A stretch of DNA of 31,950 bases, taken from the IMG/VR virus record IMGVR_UViG_3300021976_000053, positions 1 to 31,950 of that record, one strand, 5' to 3'. Under the pieces are notes generated by a model. The model saw nothing but the letters and a program-made list of their open reading frames with translations, did not search any database and was not told the origin of the DNA. How positions within the stretch are numbered: position 1 is the stretch's first letter; each line of letters begins with the position of its first letter. Shown piece after piece: positions 5,866-14,761 of this stretch. The translations under genes were made by a program, and so were the position numbers. Origin of the DNA: a virus.

Positions 5866-6335
5866 CGGAGACGCCGAGCAAGTCCGAGGTCACCGACTGG
5901 ATTCTGGAGCTGGTGGGCGATCTGCTGCCGGGTGCGCAGAAATGCGGCGATCACCGGGCGGAGTTTCCCGAGGCCTCGCCAGGTGTAGCCGGGCCGCCTG
6001 TCTACCCGTACAACGTGCTCTACTCGATCCCCGGCGGCTCGATCGGCGGCCCACCGCTGGGGCAGGCCCAGGGAGATGCCCGGTTCGCCTACCAGTTGGA
6101 TTCCGTGGGGAAGACCCGCAAGCAGGCTGAGATGGCCGCGGACCGGGCACGCAACTGGCTCGTTGGACGTGGCCCGGACGGCGTGTTCGTCGTGGTAAAG
6201 GGCGATCCGGACAACGTGCATATCCATGACAGAATCGTGGACGGCACCCCCGGCGCACCTCTGCAGGAGGGACAGCCACCTAACGAGGTGTTCACCGTGT
6301 CGGAAACCTACGGGATCGACGTCTCGGTGAGATGA
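5862..6335 (+). CDS. Tail terminator-like protein
   Basis: This 157-residue protein starts at GTG 5862 in a GTGA overlap with the gp10-like gene. Features include an N-terminal helix, a long loop (PEASPGVAGPPVYPYNVLYS), a beta hairpin, a long central helix (GKTRKQAEMAADRARNWLVG) and a C-terminal beta region. This size, secondary-structure order and position directly after gp10 fit the tail terminator of siphoviruses, which caps the tail tube and joins it to the head. The assignment is from position and fold pattern. Confidence 0.65.
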   Translation: MTETPSKSEVTDWILELVGDLLPGAQKCGDHRAEFPEASPGVAGPPVYPYNVLYSIPGGSIGGPPLGQAQGDARFAYQLDSVGKTRKQAEMAADRARNWLVGRGPDGVFVVVKGDPDNVHIHDRIVDGTPGAPLQEGQPPNEVFTVSETYGIDVSVR

Positions 6336-6351
6336 CCGGAAGGAGTACGAA

Positions 6352-6684
6352 ATGGCCTTGATTCCTGAGGCGCTGGCGTCCGGAGGCGGCACTGCGAGTG
6401 CCCCACGGCCGCCGGTCAGCGGCGATACGATCGCCAACCCCAGCCCGACCACGAACCTGGTGGTGAAGAACGTTTTGGGAGGCGCCCTTTCCGTGACAAT
6501 TCTCGGGAAAAAGGTGTGCAGCCAGGGTGGACTGCATGACCTGGTGGCGTCGGTTGCAGCGGGCGCTGAAGAGGTCATTGGCCCGATCGACAGTCGGTAC
6601 GCGGACCCGGTCACCGGCTTGGCCACGGTCAGCCTCTACTCCCCCACCCCGACCGGCTGCACTGTGTACACCACCAGGGTCTAG
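6352..6684 (+). CDS. Hypothetical protein in tail operon
   Basis: This 110-residue protein starts at ATG 6352 behind GGAAGGAG. The first 30 residues are rich in Ala, Gly, Ser and Pro. The remainder is predicted beta-strand (NLVVKNVLGGALSVTILG, ...ATVSLYSPTPTG), suggesting a small beta-sandwich. It has two Cys (GKKVCSQGG and PTGCTVY). The location between tail terminator and major tail protein suggests a virion or tail-assembly protein. No family is recognised. Confidence 0.65.
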   Translation: MALIPEALASGGGTASAPRPPVSGDTIANPSPTTNLVVKNVLGGALSVTILGKKVCSQGGLHDLVASVAAGAEEVIGPIDSRYADPVTGLATVSLYSPTPTGCTVYTTRV

Positions 6685-6695
6685 GAGGCTCTCCG

Positions 6696-7226
6696 ATGAA
6701 GATGGTTCACCCTGAAATCCAAGCGGCTGGAGAGGTTGCCAGCCTCGATGCGTTCCGGCAGATCTACGCCCCGCGCGGCTGGCAGCTGATGGACGAGTCG
6801 ACGGAGTTCGCCAACGACCAGCTCGGCCGGTTCGTCCGGGATGCCTCGAAGACCAACGCCGAAGAGGGCGGCCTGACCAAGGACGAGGCCCGCGCGCTGA
6901 TCGCCACCAAGGGCGGCGACTACCCCGACGCGGACGCCACCGATTCCGACGTGCTCGACGGCTACCTCGGCATGTTCGGCACCCGCCGTCCCCGACCGGC
7001 CGCGGCCACCGAGAGTCCGGCCGGCGTGCCGATCAAGCTCTACGACCCGTCTGAGCACACCGTCGACGAGGTCACCACGTACCTCGCGACGGCCGACACC
7101 GACGAGCAGTTGCGTGTCATCGAGGCGGAGGAGGGCGGCAAGAACCGGGTCACCATCACCGGTTGGACCCCGCCGGATCCCGACGAAACCAACCCCGCCC
7201 CGGCGGACAACGCAGGACAGGAGTAA
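6696..7226 (+). CDS. Hypothetical acidic protein before the major tail protein
   Basis: This 176-residue acidic protein starts at ATG 6696 behind CTAGGAGGC. It has an N-terminal helix region with RQIYAPRGWQLMDES and a C-terminal segment (HTVDEVTTYLATADTDEQLR and the following VIEAEEGG). That segment resembles short helical motifs ("V..yLa.a...E..rVl..E..gk.R..I") found near the end of actinophage head-tail and tail proteins. Function unknown. It lies only three bases before the major tail protein gene, so the two are probably co-translated. Confidence 0.7.
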   Translation: MKMVHPEIQAAGEVASLDAFRQIYAPRGWQLMDESTEFANDQLGRFVRDASKTNAEEGGLTKDEARALIATKGGDYPDADATDSDVLDGYLGMFGTRRPRPAAATESPAGVPIKLYDPSEHTVDEVTTYLATADTDEQLRVIEAEEGGKNRVTITGWTPPDPDETNPAPADNAGQE

Positions 7227-7229
7227 GAC

Positions 7230-7688
7230 ATGGCTCGCTACTTCCGCCGGGGCATCTCGAAGACCAAGTGGCTGCCGGCTCAGGCTGGTGCCAGCCCCAC
7301 CCGTCCGGAGATCACCGCCGGTGTGGATCTCTCGCCATCGGTCAACGCGATCAACGGGTTCCAGTTCAGCAACTCGCCGATCGCCACGCCGGACTTGTCG
7401 GACAACTTCGATTCGCAGATCACCGGCCCGGACACCGCCGGAGACAGCTCGATCGATTTCTACGACGATGACACGTCGACCGTGGTCCGGACGGCGCTGG
7501 CCAAGGGCACCGCGGGCATCGCGCTGCTGATGCCGTACGGCGACGTCCCGACCAAGCGGTGCGAGTCCTGGTACGCCACCAGCCTCGGGGTCAACGACGC
7601 CTGGAGCATGGACGCGGTTGCGGCCCTGTTCAACGTCCAGTTCGCCATCACCAAGCGCCCAAACCAGGCCGGGGTCATCCCGGCCTAG
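7230..7688 (+). CDS. Major tail protein
   Basis: This 152-residue protein starts at ATG 7230 behind CAGGAGT. The pattern RPEITAGVDLS, a variable strand (INGFQFSN), IATPDLSDNFDSQITGP, SSIDFYDDD, VRTALAKGTAGIALLMPYGDVP and a C-terminal sheet is the standard actinophage tail-tube subunit. It forms the hexameric rings stacked around the tape measure. A strong terminator follows at 7726-7758, as expected for a gene needed in high copy, and the tail assembly chaperones come next. Confidence 0.85.
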   Translation: MARYFRRGISKTKWLPAQAGASPTRPEITAGVDLSPSVNAINGFQFSNSPIATPDLSDNFDSQITGPDTAGDSSIDFYDDDTSTVVRTALAKGTAGIALLMPYGDVPTKRCESWYATSLGVNDAWSMDAVAALFNVQFAITKRPNQAGVIPA

Positions 7689-7725
7689 CTATTCGGCGCA
7701 GCCCGGCGCGCGGCTGCTCTACAGT

Positions 7726-7758
7726 CTGAACCGAGGTCCCTGACGGGCCTCGGTTCAG
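7726..7758 (+). terminator. Terminator after the major tail protein gene
   Basis: A perfect 11-bp stem, CTGAACCGAGG (7726-7736) with CCTCGGTTCAG (7748-7758), is extended inside by CCC/GGG around TGAC with one bulged T. It is followed by TCGTTTC, a short T-rich run. Read-through must occur, because the chaperone genes downstream show no clear promoter. Confidence 0.75.
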
Positions 7759-7776
7759 TCGTTTCTGGGAGGAAAC

Positions 7777-8319
7777 ATGACGAAGTTGACCAAGGCAGCG
7801 CTCAACCGCAAGAAGCCGGTGACGGATGAAGTCCTGATCCCGGCCGACGACGCGCAGGCGAAGCGCCTGGAGCGGGCCAAGGACAAGCTGTCCACGGTCG
7901 AGCAGGCGCTGCAGTTGGCCGAGATGGGCGACTCCGGCACGGAGGACGCACAGGTCAGGGTCCGGAAGGCCGAAGAGGCGCTGGCCGCGGTCAAGGCGGA
8001 CATCCGCAAGACCGGGACGGCGTTCGATCTTGTCGGGGTCGGGCGGATCCGCTGGGACGAGCTGCTCCGGGAGCACCCGCCTACCGACGACCAGCGCAAA
8101 GAGGACGAGGAGAAGGGCGGCTTGCCGCGGACCTTCAATCCGAAGACCTTCTGGCCGGCACTGCTGGCCGAAACCGTGGCCGAGTCCGACCTGACGGCCG
8201 ACGACTGGCGCAAGGAGGTGTTCGAGTCCAGCAACTGGGGTCCGGGTGAGCTCGAAGAACTTCGCAACCGCGCGTCGGCGGTCAACCAGGGAAGCAGGAT
8301 CCTCGAACTGGGAAACTGA
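7777..8319 (+). CDS. Tail assembly chaperone (gpG-like, unshifted product)
   Basis: This 180-residue protein starts at ATG 7777 behind GGGAGGAA. It is acidic and helical, with an N-terminal coiled coil (residues 28-72) and a typical chaperone C-terminal half (FDLVGVGRIRWDELL, then ...FNPKTFWPALLAETVAESDLTADDW). Such proteins coat the tape measure during tail polymerisation. Its last codons carry a slippery heptamer directly before TGA 8317-8319, so a share of ribosomes should shift to make the longer form. Its position between major tail protein and tape measure is the conserved one. Confidence 0.88.
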   Translation: MTKLTKAALNRKKPVTDEVLIPADDAQAKRLERAKDKLSTVEQALQLAEMGDSGTEDAQVRVRKAEEALAAVKADIRKTGTAFDLVGVGRIRWDELLREHPPTDDQRKEDEEKGGLPRTFNPKTFWPALLAETVAESDLTADDWRKEVFESSNWGPGELEELRNRASAVNQGSRILELGN

Positions 8320-8660
8320 TCAGGGACGACTACCTGCTGAACGAGCAGCTGTCGTACGTCGTCCCGCTCGGCATCCCGCACTCTCATTTCCTCGGAGGTC
8401 CGAACGTCTGGACCGAGCTCGATCAGGACAAGGCACTGGCCTGGAAGCGGGACCAGCGCCTGATCTGCCCAGGCTGCCGGACTCGCAAGGAAGAATGGGC
8501 CAAAGACCGGGACGCGTTCATAGGCAACATCGATCAGTGCCCCGGCTGCGAGGTGGTGGAGCAGGAACGGGAAAACGCCTCCCAGATGAAGGTTCGCGGC
8601 CTGAAGATCGGGCTGGTCCCGAAGGAGTTCGCCAAGACCGGTGAAGAGCTAGGAGCCTGA
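7777..8660 (+). CDS. Tail assembly chaperone (gpGT-like, -1 frameshift product)
   Basis: A -1 shift at 8310-8316 joins the first chaperone frame to a second frame that ends at TGA 8658-8660, giving about 294 residues (join 7777-8316 and 8316-8660). The extension carries NEQLSYVVPLGIPHSHFLGG, WTELDQDKALAWKRDQRL, and two CPGC pairs about 31 residues apart that look like a zinc ribbon. G and GT chaperones made by programmed frameshifting are general in long-tailed phages. The extension has no plausible separate start, which supports fusion. The tape measure ATG follows one base later. Confidence 0.85.
8310..8316 (+). other. Slippery heptamer for -1 programmed frameshift
   Basis: G GGA AAC in the chaperone frame is a canonical X XXY YYZ slippery site. 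It abuts the TGA at 8317-8319, so the zero-frame stop directly follows the shift site. After slipping, the A and P sites pair with GGG AAA and reading continues as CTG ATC AGG. The direction (-1) matches the frame of the downstream extension. Confidence 0.88.
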
Positions 8661-8661
8661 C

Positions 8662-11600
8662 ATGGCTGGTGCGGCCAAGACCCTCACGCTGGAGTTGATC
8701 GGTAAGGACCGCAACGTCGGCCGGATGTTCGATGACACCGGCCGCAGCGTGGATTCCTTCCAGAAGAAGGTAGAGGGGTCCAACCGCAGCCTGTCCCTGT
8801 CCAAGATGGCCGTGGCCGGCGCAGTGGCCGGGGTTACCGCGCTGGCAGCCGGCCTGACGTACGCCATCACGAAGGCCGTCGCCTTCGACAAGGCGATGCG
8901 CAACGTCAATTCACTGAGCAAACTGAACGAAACGCAGTTTGCGGCCATGGAGAAGCAGGTCATCTCCATGTCCACGAAGCTGCCGCAGAGCGCCACCACC
9001 CTGGCCGAGGGGCTGTACGACATCGCCTCGTCAGGCTTCCAGGGTGCAGACGGCATCAAGGTGCTGGACGCCGCAGCCCGAAGCGCTTCGGCGGGTCTGA
9101 CCACCACCGCCACCAGCTCGAAAGCGATCACCGCAGTACTGAACGCCTACGGCCTGAAGGCCAAGGATGCGGCCGATGTCTCCGATGTGCTGTTCTCCAC
9201 GGTCAACCTAGGTGTCATCTCGTTTGATGAGCTCGCCAACAACCTCGGTGATGTGGTCGGCGCGACGGCGGCGGCCAAGGTCGGGATCGATGAGGTCGGC
9301 GCGGCCATCGCGACCATGACACTATCCGGCATCAAGGGGGCTCAGGCCACCACCTCCCTGAGCAGCCTCACCACCAAACTGGTGCAGCCGAGTACCGCGC
9401 TGGCCGAGCTGTACGACAAGCTCGGGTACAAGTCCGGCGCTGCGGCCCTGGAGACCAAGGGCCTGCACGGTGTCATGGAGGACCTGCGGGTTGCGACCGG
9501 CGGCAACATCACCACGATGCTGCAGCTGTTCCCGGACATCGAGGCGGCCCGCGGTGCGCTGGCGCTGATGGCCAACGACGGCGCCAACTACAACAAGGTT
9601 GCCGACCAGATCACCGACAAGACCAAGCGCATGGGCGCGACGCAGGCTGTTCTGGATGAGCAGATGAAGGGCGTCTCGGCCCAGTGGCAGCTCTTCACCA
9701 ACAAGATCGACGCCGCTGCCGTCACTGTGGGCGTGGCGCTGCTACCGAAACTGACCCAGGGCATGAAGACCGCGCAGGACTTCGGCGGTGCCGTCGCCAA
9801 GATGGCTATGGAGCTGAAGGACAAGGGAGCCTCCGGGCTCGATGCCCTGGGCGCCAGTGCGCAGAACGTTGCCCAGTTCCTGGAGGAGCTCGGCAAGACC
9901 GTCATCTCCGCCGGCAAGGCGATCGGTGATGCCGTCGGGGACGACGCGGTGCAGACCTTCAACGATCTGGCGTCGGCGCTGGAGAAGGTCACCGGATTCG
10001 CGCTCAACAACCAGGGCGCCATTATCGCGCTCGGCCTGGCGTACGGCGTGCACGCGCTCGGAGGGGTCCAGGCGCTGAACGCCGGGATCTCGATCCTCGG
10101 AGCCGGGCTGAGCAAGTCGTACGACTTCATCGCCAGCGTCTTCACGCCGCGGCTGGCCGAGGGTGCCGATGTGTTCGACAAGCTGGGGAACAAGGCCAAG
10201 GCCGCCGGATCCAAGGTCCAGGCTGCGTTTGTCGAGTTCGCGCCCGCCGCTGCGATCGGCGGTGTTCTGGCGTTGGCGGTCACCGCCTGGCAGGGCTACT
10301 CCGAGGCGGCTGATCGCGCCGGGGACATCACGAAGGGCACCCAGCAGGTCATTTCATCATTCAAGGTGGATGAGCTCGCGATCGAGCTGAAGAAGGCCCA
10401 GGACTACATCAGCGAGTTCAACACCCAGCTGGCCGATTTCGGCAGCAAGGACAACAAGATCGACCTGTCTACGTTGTTCGACGTCAAGGACAACTACAAG
10501 CTGTTGGGAATGTCCGACAATCTGGGGAAGGTCCAGGCATCTGCCGACGCCACAGCGCAGCGCATGGGCCAGTTGCAGTACAACACCGTCGAGCTGTTCA
10601 AGGTGATGGGGAAGCCGCTTCCCGACGAGGCTAAGTGGATCAATGACGTGCAGGGCGCGAACGGGGCTGCTGCGCAGGCAGTCGCGATGGGCCAGATGAG
10701 TTCCGTTCTGGATCAGCTCGGCCCGAAGCTGAAGGCCGCCGGCGTCGACATGGGCGCGGCCTGGAGCACCCAGCAGTTGACCAACGCCTACAGCGCCCTG
10801 AACAGCGTGAAGACCGGCACCGACCAGGCTGCCGATGCGCAGTCCGCATTGATTGAGGCGATGGGCGGCACGGAGGATGTGCTGTCCACTGCCGCCGATG
10901 CGGCCAGCAAACTGCAGACCGCGCTGGACGGCCTGATGGGCGCTTCGCTGGGCGTCGACAAGGCGCAACTGGATTGGCGGAACGGGCTGGCGGCGCTGAA
11001 CGTCGAGTTGGCGAAGAACGGCCCAACGCTTTCGTTCAACACGCAGAAGGGCCGTGACAACCGCGAGGCCGTCATTGGGCAGGTTGAGGCCCTGCAGGGC
11101 ATGCTGGTTGCCAATGCCAACGCCGGCCAGTCGCAGGAGCAGCTGTCCGCCACGCTGATGGGCGGCCGGGATGCGCTGATCAAGGCCGGTGCCGCGGCGA
11201 AGATCCCGAAGGACGCGATGGTCGCGCTCCTGGCCCAGTACAAGCTGACTCCGGATCTGGTGCAGACCCTGATCAAAGAGTCCGGCGCCAAGCCGACGCA
11301 GGCGAAACTGGCGGAACTGGCGGCCGAAGCAGACCGGCTCGGCGCGAAGAAACCGAAACCGAAGGTGAGCGCGGAGACCACCGCCGCGCAGGCCCGTCTG
11401 AACTCGGTGCAGTCACGGCTCGACTCGATCGACGGAAGGCATGCCTCCGCCTCGGTGAGCATCACCGAGAACACGTACAAGAACATGATTGAAACCGTCG
11501 TCCACAAGGATGTTGGCGTCCGGGTCGGGGCAGACGGGTTCATCTCCTACGCCAACTCCTACGCGAACGGGAAGCTGCCCGGCCAGGCGATGGTCATGGC

Positions 11601-13080
11601 GCCGAAGGGCGACGCCGGACTGGTCCAGTGGGCGGAGAAGGAAACCGGCGGGGAGGCCTTCATCCCGTTGGCCAAGTCCAAGCGGCAACGGTCGGAGAAG
11701 ATCCTCGGTGCGGTGGCCGACGAGTTCGGCCTGGTGCTAGGGGAGAAGTTCGCCAGTGGCGGATTCAGGTATCCCGCGTTCAAGTACCCCGCGTTCAAGT
11801 ATGACCCGAAAGGCGGGGCACGGACCCAGCAAAGCCGCCAGTACCTGGCGGACAAGGCCTCCAAGTACACCGAGTACCAGAACTCCCGGTATGCCGCGTA
11901 CGAGGACTACAAGGACCGGGTGGCGCTGACTGCCGCGAGCAAGGCGGGCTTCACGCCTGGGCTGACGGCCGCCGACACCTTCACCAGCCTGGGTGACTCG
12001 GCGGAGAAGCGTGCGCAGGCCAGCGCGGAGCTCCGTGCCAAGAATTCCCGCAGCCCGAGCGACGACGCGGCCGACTACTACAAGAAGCCGAACATCTCGC
12101 TGAAGGAGTACATGGCTTCACTGAAGTTGGCTGAGGTCTACCAGCGACAGTGGAACACGACCCTTCGGAACCTGTCGACCAACGTCGGGTCCGATGTGGT
12201 TATTGCGCTGCAGGCTATGGGCGACCAGGGCGAGGCGATCATCAGAAAGATGGCGACCTCTTCCGTGGCCGACATGAAGAAGATGGCCGCACAGATCCGG
12301 GCCATGAACTTCACCAAGTTCTTCTCCGACACCGCATCCGACGTGAAGGGCCAGGCCCAGTTCCAGGCCAACCTGCAGGCGCTGGTCAAGATGGGCCGGG
12401 CAGACCTGGCCAGCCGGTTCGAGGAGATGGGATACGACAGCGCGGCGGGGCTGGCGGCCACTGCTGTCACCTCACCGGGCAGCACCCTGACGCAGCTCAA
12501 CAATCTGCTTGCGCAGCAGGCCAACCTGAACGACCCGAAGATGAAGGATGCCTACAAGCTCGCCGGCCTGATCCAGAGCTCCGGCGGCAAGCTCGGGGTC
12601 ATCGGGCTGTCGAAGTCGTCCGGGATGGCGATCGGTGACGTGCTCGGGCTGCTGACGCAGTACAACTCCCAGGTGTTCGGCAGCATCCCGGCCGCGGCGA
12701 TGAAGCAGATCAACATCGACCAGGCCCTGCTGAAGGCCGGCAAGCAGCCGAGCGGGCTGGCGATGGGCGCTATCGTCCGAGGCTCCGACACCGGTTACTA
12801 CTGGGGCGAGCCGAGCTCCGGAGGTGAGTCACTGATCCCGCACGGGCTCGACCGGCGCCAGCGCGCGCGCGACCTGTGGCACGAGACCGGGCGGATCATC
12901 GGCGCCTCTGCAGCGGGAGGCGGGTCGGGTTCGGTCAGTATCTCTCCGGGCGCGCTTACGATGACCATCAACGCACCGCAGGCCAACGCTACCGCCGGCG
13001 AGATCAAGACGGTGGCGCAGCAAGTCATGACCGACGGTATGGGCCAGTTGGTTCGGCTGATCACGAGCGGAAGGCGCTGA
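8662..13080 (+). CDS. Tape measure protein
   Basis: At 1472 residues this is the longest gene here and directly follows the chaperones, as is standard. Residues about 90-300 match the phage minor-tail/tape-measure core (FDKAMRNVNSLSKLNE, TLAEGLYDIASSGFQG, IKGAQATTSLSSLTTKL). There are hydrophobic helices near residues 48-73, 450-470 and 525-545, long helical stretches, and a Tyr/Phe/Lys repeat (YPAFKYPAFKYDPK) near residue 1035. At about 0.15 nm per residue the tail would be around 220 nm. No peptidase or lysozyme motif was noticed. The start is ATG 8662. Confidence 0.93.
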   Translation: MAGAAKTLTLELIGKDRNVGRMFDDTGRSVDSFQKKVEGSNRSLSLSKMAVAGAVAGVTALAAGLTYAITKAVAFDKAMRNVNSLSKLNETQFAAMEKQVISMSTKLPQSATTLAEGLYDIASSGFQGADGIKVLDAAARSASAGLTTTATSSKAITAVLNAYGLKAKDAADVSDVLFSTVNLGVISFDELANNLGDVVGATAAAKVGIDEVGAAIATMTLSGIKGAQATTSLSSLTTKLVQPSTALAELYDKLGYKSGAAALETKGLHGVMEDLRVATGGNITTMLQLFPDIEAARGALALMANDGANYNKVADQITDKTKRMGATQAVLDEQMKGVSAQWQLFTNKIDAAAVTVGVALLPKLTQGMKTAQDFGGAVAKMAMELKDKGASGLDALGASAQNVAQFLEELGKTVISAGKAIGDAVGDDAVQTFNDLASALEKVTGFALNNQGAIIALGLAYGVHALGGVQALNAGISILGAGLSKSYDFIASVFTPRLAEGADVFDKLGNKAKAAGSKVQAAFVEFAPAAAIGGVLALAVTAWQGYSEAADRAGDITKGTQQVISSFKVDELAIELKKAQDYISEFNTQLADFGSKDNKIDLSTLFDVKDNYKLLGMSDNLGKVQASADATAQRMGQLQYNTVELFKVMGKPLPDEAKWINDVQGANGAAAQAVAMGQMSSVLDQLGPKLKAAGVDMGAAWSTQQLTNAYSALNSVKTGTDQAADAQSALIEAMGGTEDVLSTAADAASKLQTALDGLMGASLGVDKAQLDWRNGLAALNVELAKNGPTLSFNTQKGRDNREAVIGQVEALQGMLVANANAGQSQEQLSATLMGGRDALIKAGAAAKIPKDAMVALLAQYKLTPDLVQTLIKESGAKPTQAKLAELAAEADRLGAKKPKPKVSAETTAAQARLNSVQSRLDSIDGRHASASVSITENTYKNMIETVVHKDVGVRVGADGFISYANSYANGKLPGQAMVMAPKGDAGLVQWAEKETGGEAFIPLAKSKRQRSEKILGAVADEFGLVLGEKFASGGFRYPAFKYPAFKYDPKGGARTQQSRQYLADKASKYTEYQNSRYAAYEDYKDRVALTAASKAGFTPGLTAADTFTSLGDSAEKRAQASAELRAKNSRSPSDDAADYYKKPNISLKEYMASLKLAEVYQRQWNTTLRNLSTNVGSDVVIALQAMGDQGEAIIRKMATSSVADMKKMAAQIRAMNFTKFFSDTASDVKGQAQFQANLQALVKMGRADLASRFEEMGYDSAAGLAATAVTSPGSTLTQLNNLLAQQANLNDPKMKDAYKLAGLIQSSGGKLGVIGLSKSSGMAIGDVLGLLTQYNSQVFGSIPAAAMKQINIDQALLKAGKQPSGLAMGAIVRGSDTGYYWGEPSSGGESLIPHGLDRRQRARDLWHETGRIIGASAAGGGSGSVSISPGALTMTINAPQANATAGEIKTVAQQVMTDGMGQLVRLITSGRR

Positions 13081-13081
13081 C

Positions 13082-14761
13082 ATGGGCGGCACGCTCACAC
13101 TCGCTCCTGACGGGTTCATCGCAACCAAGACCTTCGGGTGGGTCGTGGTCGGCGGAGGCACGCTGAACAGCGCCGTGGCGGATGCGAGCGACGCGACGTA
13201 CATCACCGACACCACGCCGGGCGCGGCGAACACCCGGATCACCTGGACACTGGCGACCAGCGCACTGCCAGCCGGCGCAGCGGTGAAGTATTCCTACCCG
13301 GTGATCCGGAACTCGCAGCCAACCGGTAACCGGCAGCTGAACATGTCCCTGGGGACCTACAACCCTCCCGACGGTGTCTCGTACCAGTCGGCGGCGAAGG
13401 TCTGGACGCCGGTGGCTGGGATCGCAGACACCTCCGGTACGGCGGCCGGGGCGGTCCCACAGTCGCGTTCTCAGGGCGTCGTGGACTTGCTGATCATCTC
13501 GGTGCTGCAGACCCCCAGCAGCGCCTTCGCTGAGGACCATCGGCTGTACAAGGTGGACGGCAAGGTGGTCTATGTCGACTCACCACTGGCCAGTGGTGCC
13601 ACGCTGTTTCCTGCGGCGGCCAACACGCTGACCACCCGGCCCGGGGTGCAGTGGACCTACAACAGCGTGGATGGCTTTATCCAGTACGAGTACCGCGTGG
13701 CGCTGTGGAAGCTGTCAGAGCTGACCCTGCACACCGGAACGCGCGCCGGTTTCGAGGCGGCTCCCGCTGACATCTTCGACAACGCCAGCTTCACGGGCAC
13801 CGACGCACTCCAGCACTCCGCGGTCTGGCGGACCAACGGCGGAGTTGCGGGTTCCTGGATGGTCGGGCCGGACACCAATGTCACTCCTGACGTTGACCTG
13901 GACGGAACCAGCCAGTACGTCTACTACATCCAGGTGTCAGCGCTGCACGTCAACGAGCGTCTCGCCCACCCGACCGCGTTCAACAGCCTGGACTTCACCC
14001 AGGCCATCACCGTTCCGACGCAGCCGAGCGCGATTACCCCGACCTGGCAGCGTGACTTCCAGTTCCGGACCCAGGTCCAGGTCACTGTCCCGTCGGCCAC
14101 GCTGGGCTCCTGGTCGGGCCGCAAGGTCTACGTAGAACGGCGGATCGTCGGTACGCCGGTCACGTCCTGGATGGCTCTTCCGGTAGGGGTTCAGGAAGCC
14201 GGAGCCGGCGCGGGAACCCTGACCTTCTGGGACACCCTGCCAGCCGTCAACAGGACGCTGGAGTACCGGACTCGGGCGGTCTACTGGAACGCACTCGGTT
14301 ACACCTCTACCAGCACCTTCCGGACCAGCGCCTCTGTCGTGGCGGATTTCGTCGGGTTCGTACTGCGTGACCCTCTGGATGATGACAGCGCGGTGGTCTT
14401 CCGGATCCTTGGAGATCTCAAGGCCAACCAGGAAGAGACCCAAGGCAAGTTCCAGCCCCTTGCCGCCAAGTTCCCGGTGGTCGTTTCCGACTCGATCCGG
14501 GGCAGGTCCTGGTCGGTCGACGTGCGGGTCAAAGACCTGATCACCGAGCAGTTCATCGACGCGCTACGGGCCAAACAGTCACCGCTGGTGCTGCACACCG
14601 ACATGACCGACACCTGGTACTGGGTCCGGATCGGCCCGACCATCGGCAAGACGGTGTTCCGGCAGTCCGACCGGCGCGACGCGACCAAGCGGGAGCAGGT
14701 GTGGTCCATGGATCTGATCGAGGTCAACGCGATCCCCGGGCAGCCCCAGGTGTACTTCTGA
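13082..14761 (+). CDS. Minor tail protein (distal tail-like)
   Basis: This 559-residue protein starts at ATG 13082, two bases after the tape measure stop. It is beta-rich with several fibronectin-like stretches (for example QVTVPSATLGSWSGRKVYVERR). The C-terminal part, FVLRDPLDDDSAVVFRILGD and SDSIRGRSWSVDVRV to the end, resembles tail proteins that form the distal ring below the tape measure. This is the first of three consecutive minor tail genes joined by one-base TGATG overlaps. Its exact place in the tail tip is inferred from gene order. Confidence 0.75.
   Translation: MGGTLTLAPDGFIATKTFGWVVVGGGTLNSAVADASDATYITDTTPGAANTRITWTLATSALPAGAAVKYSYPVIRNSQPTGNRQLNMSLGTYNPPDGVSYQSAAKVWTPVAGIADTSGTAAGAVPQSRSQGVVDLLIISVLQTPSSAFAEDHRLYKVDGKVVYVDSPLASGATLFPAAANTLTTRPGVQWTYNSVDGFIQYEYRVALWKLSELTLHTGTRAGFEAAPADIFDNASFTGTDALQHSAVWRTNGGVAGSWMVGPDTNVTPDVDLDGTSQYVYYIQVSALHVNERLAHPTAFNSLDFTQAITVPTQPSAITPTWQRDFQFRTQVQVTVPSATLGSWSGRKVYVERRIVGTPVTSWMALPVGVQEAGAGAGTLTFWDTLPAVNRTLEYRTRAVYWNALGYTSTSTFRTSASVVADFVGFVLRDPLDDDSAVVFRILGDLKANQEETQGKFQPLAAKFPVVVSDSIRGRSWSVDVRVKDLITEQFIDALRAKQSPLVLHTDMTDTWYWVRIGPTIGKTVFRQSDRRDATKREQVWSMDLIEVNAIPGQPQVYF

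Noticed and set aside
7720-7725. TACAGT before the chaperone gene as a promoter
   Set aside because: It overlaps the start of the terminator stem and has no acceptable -35, so it is probably chance.
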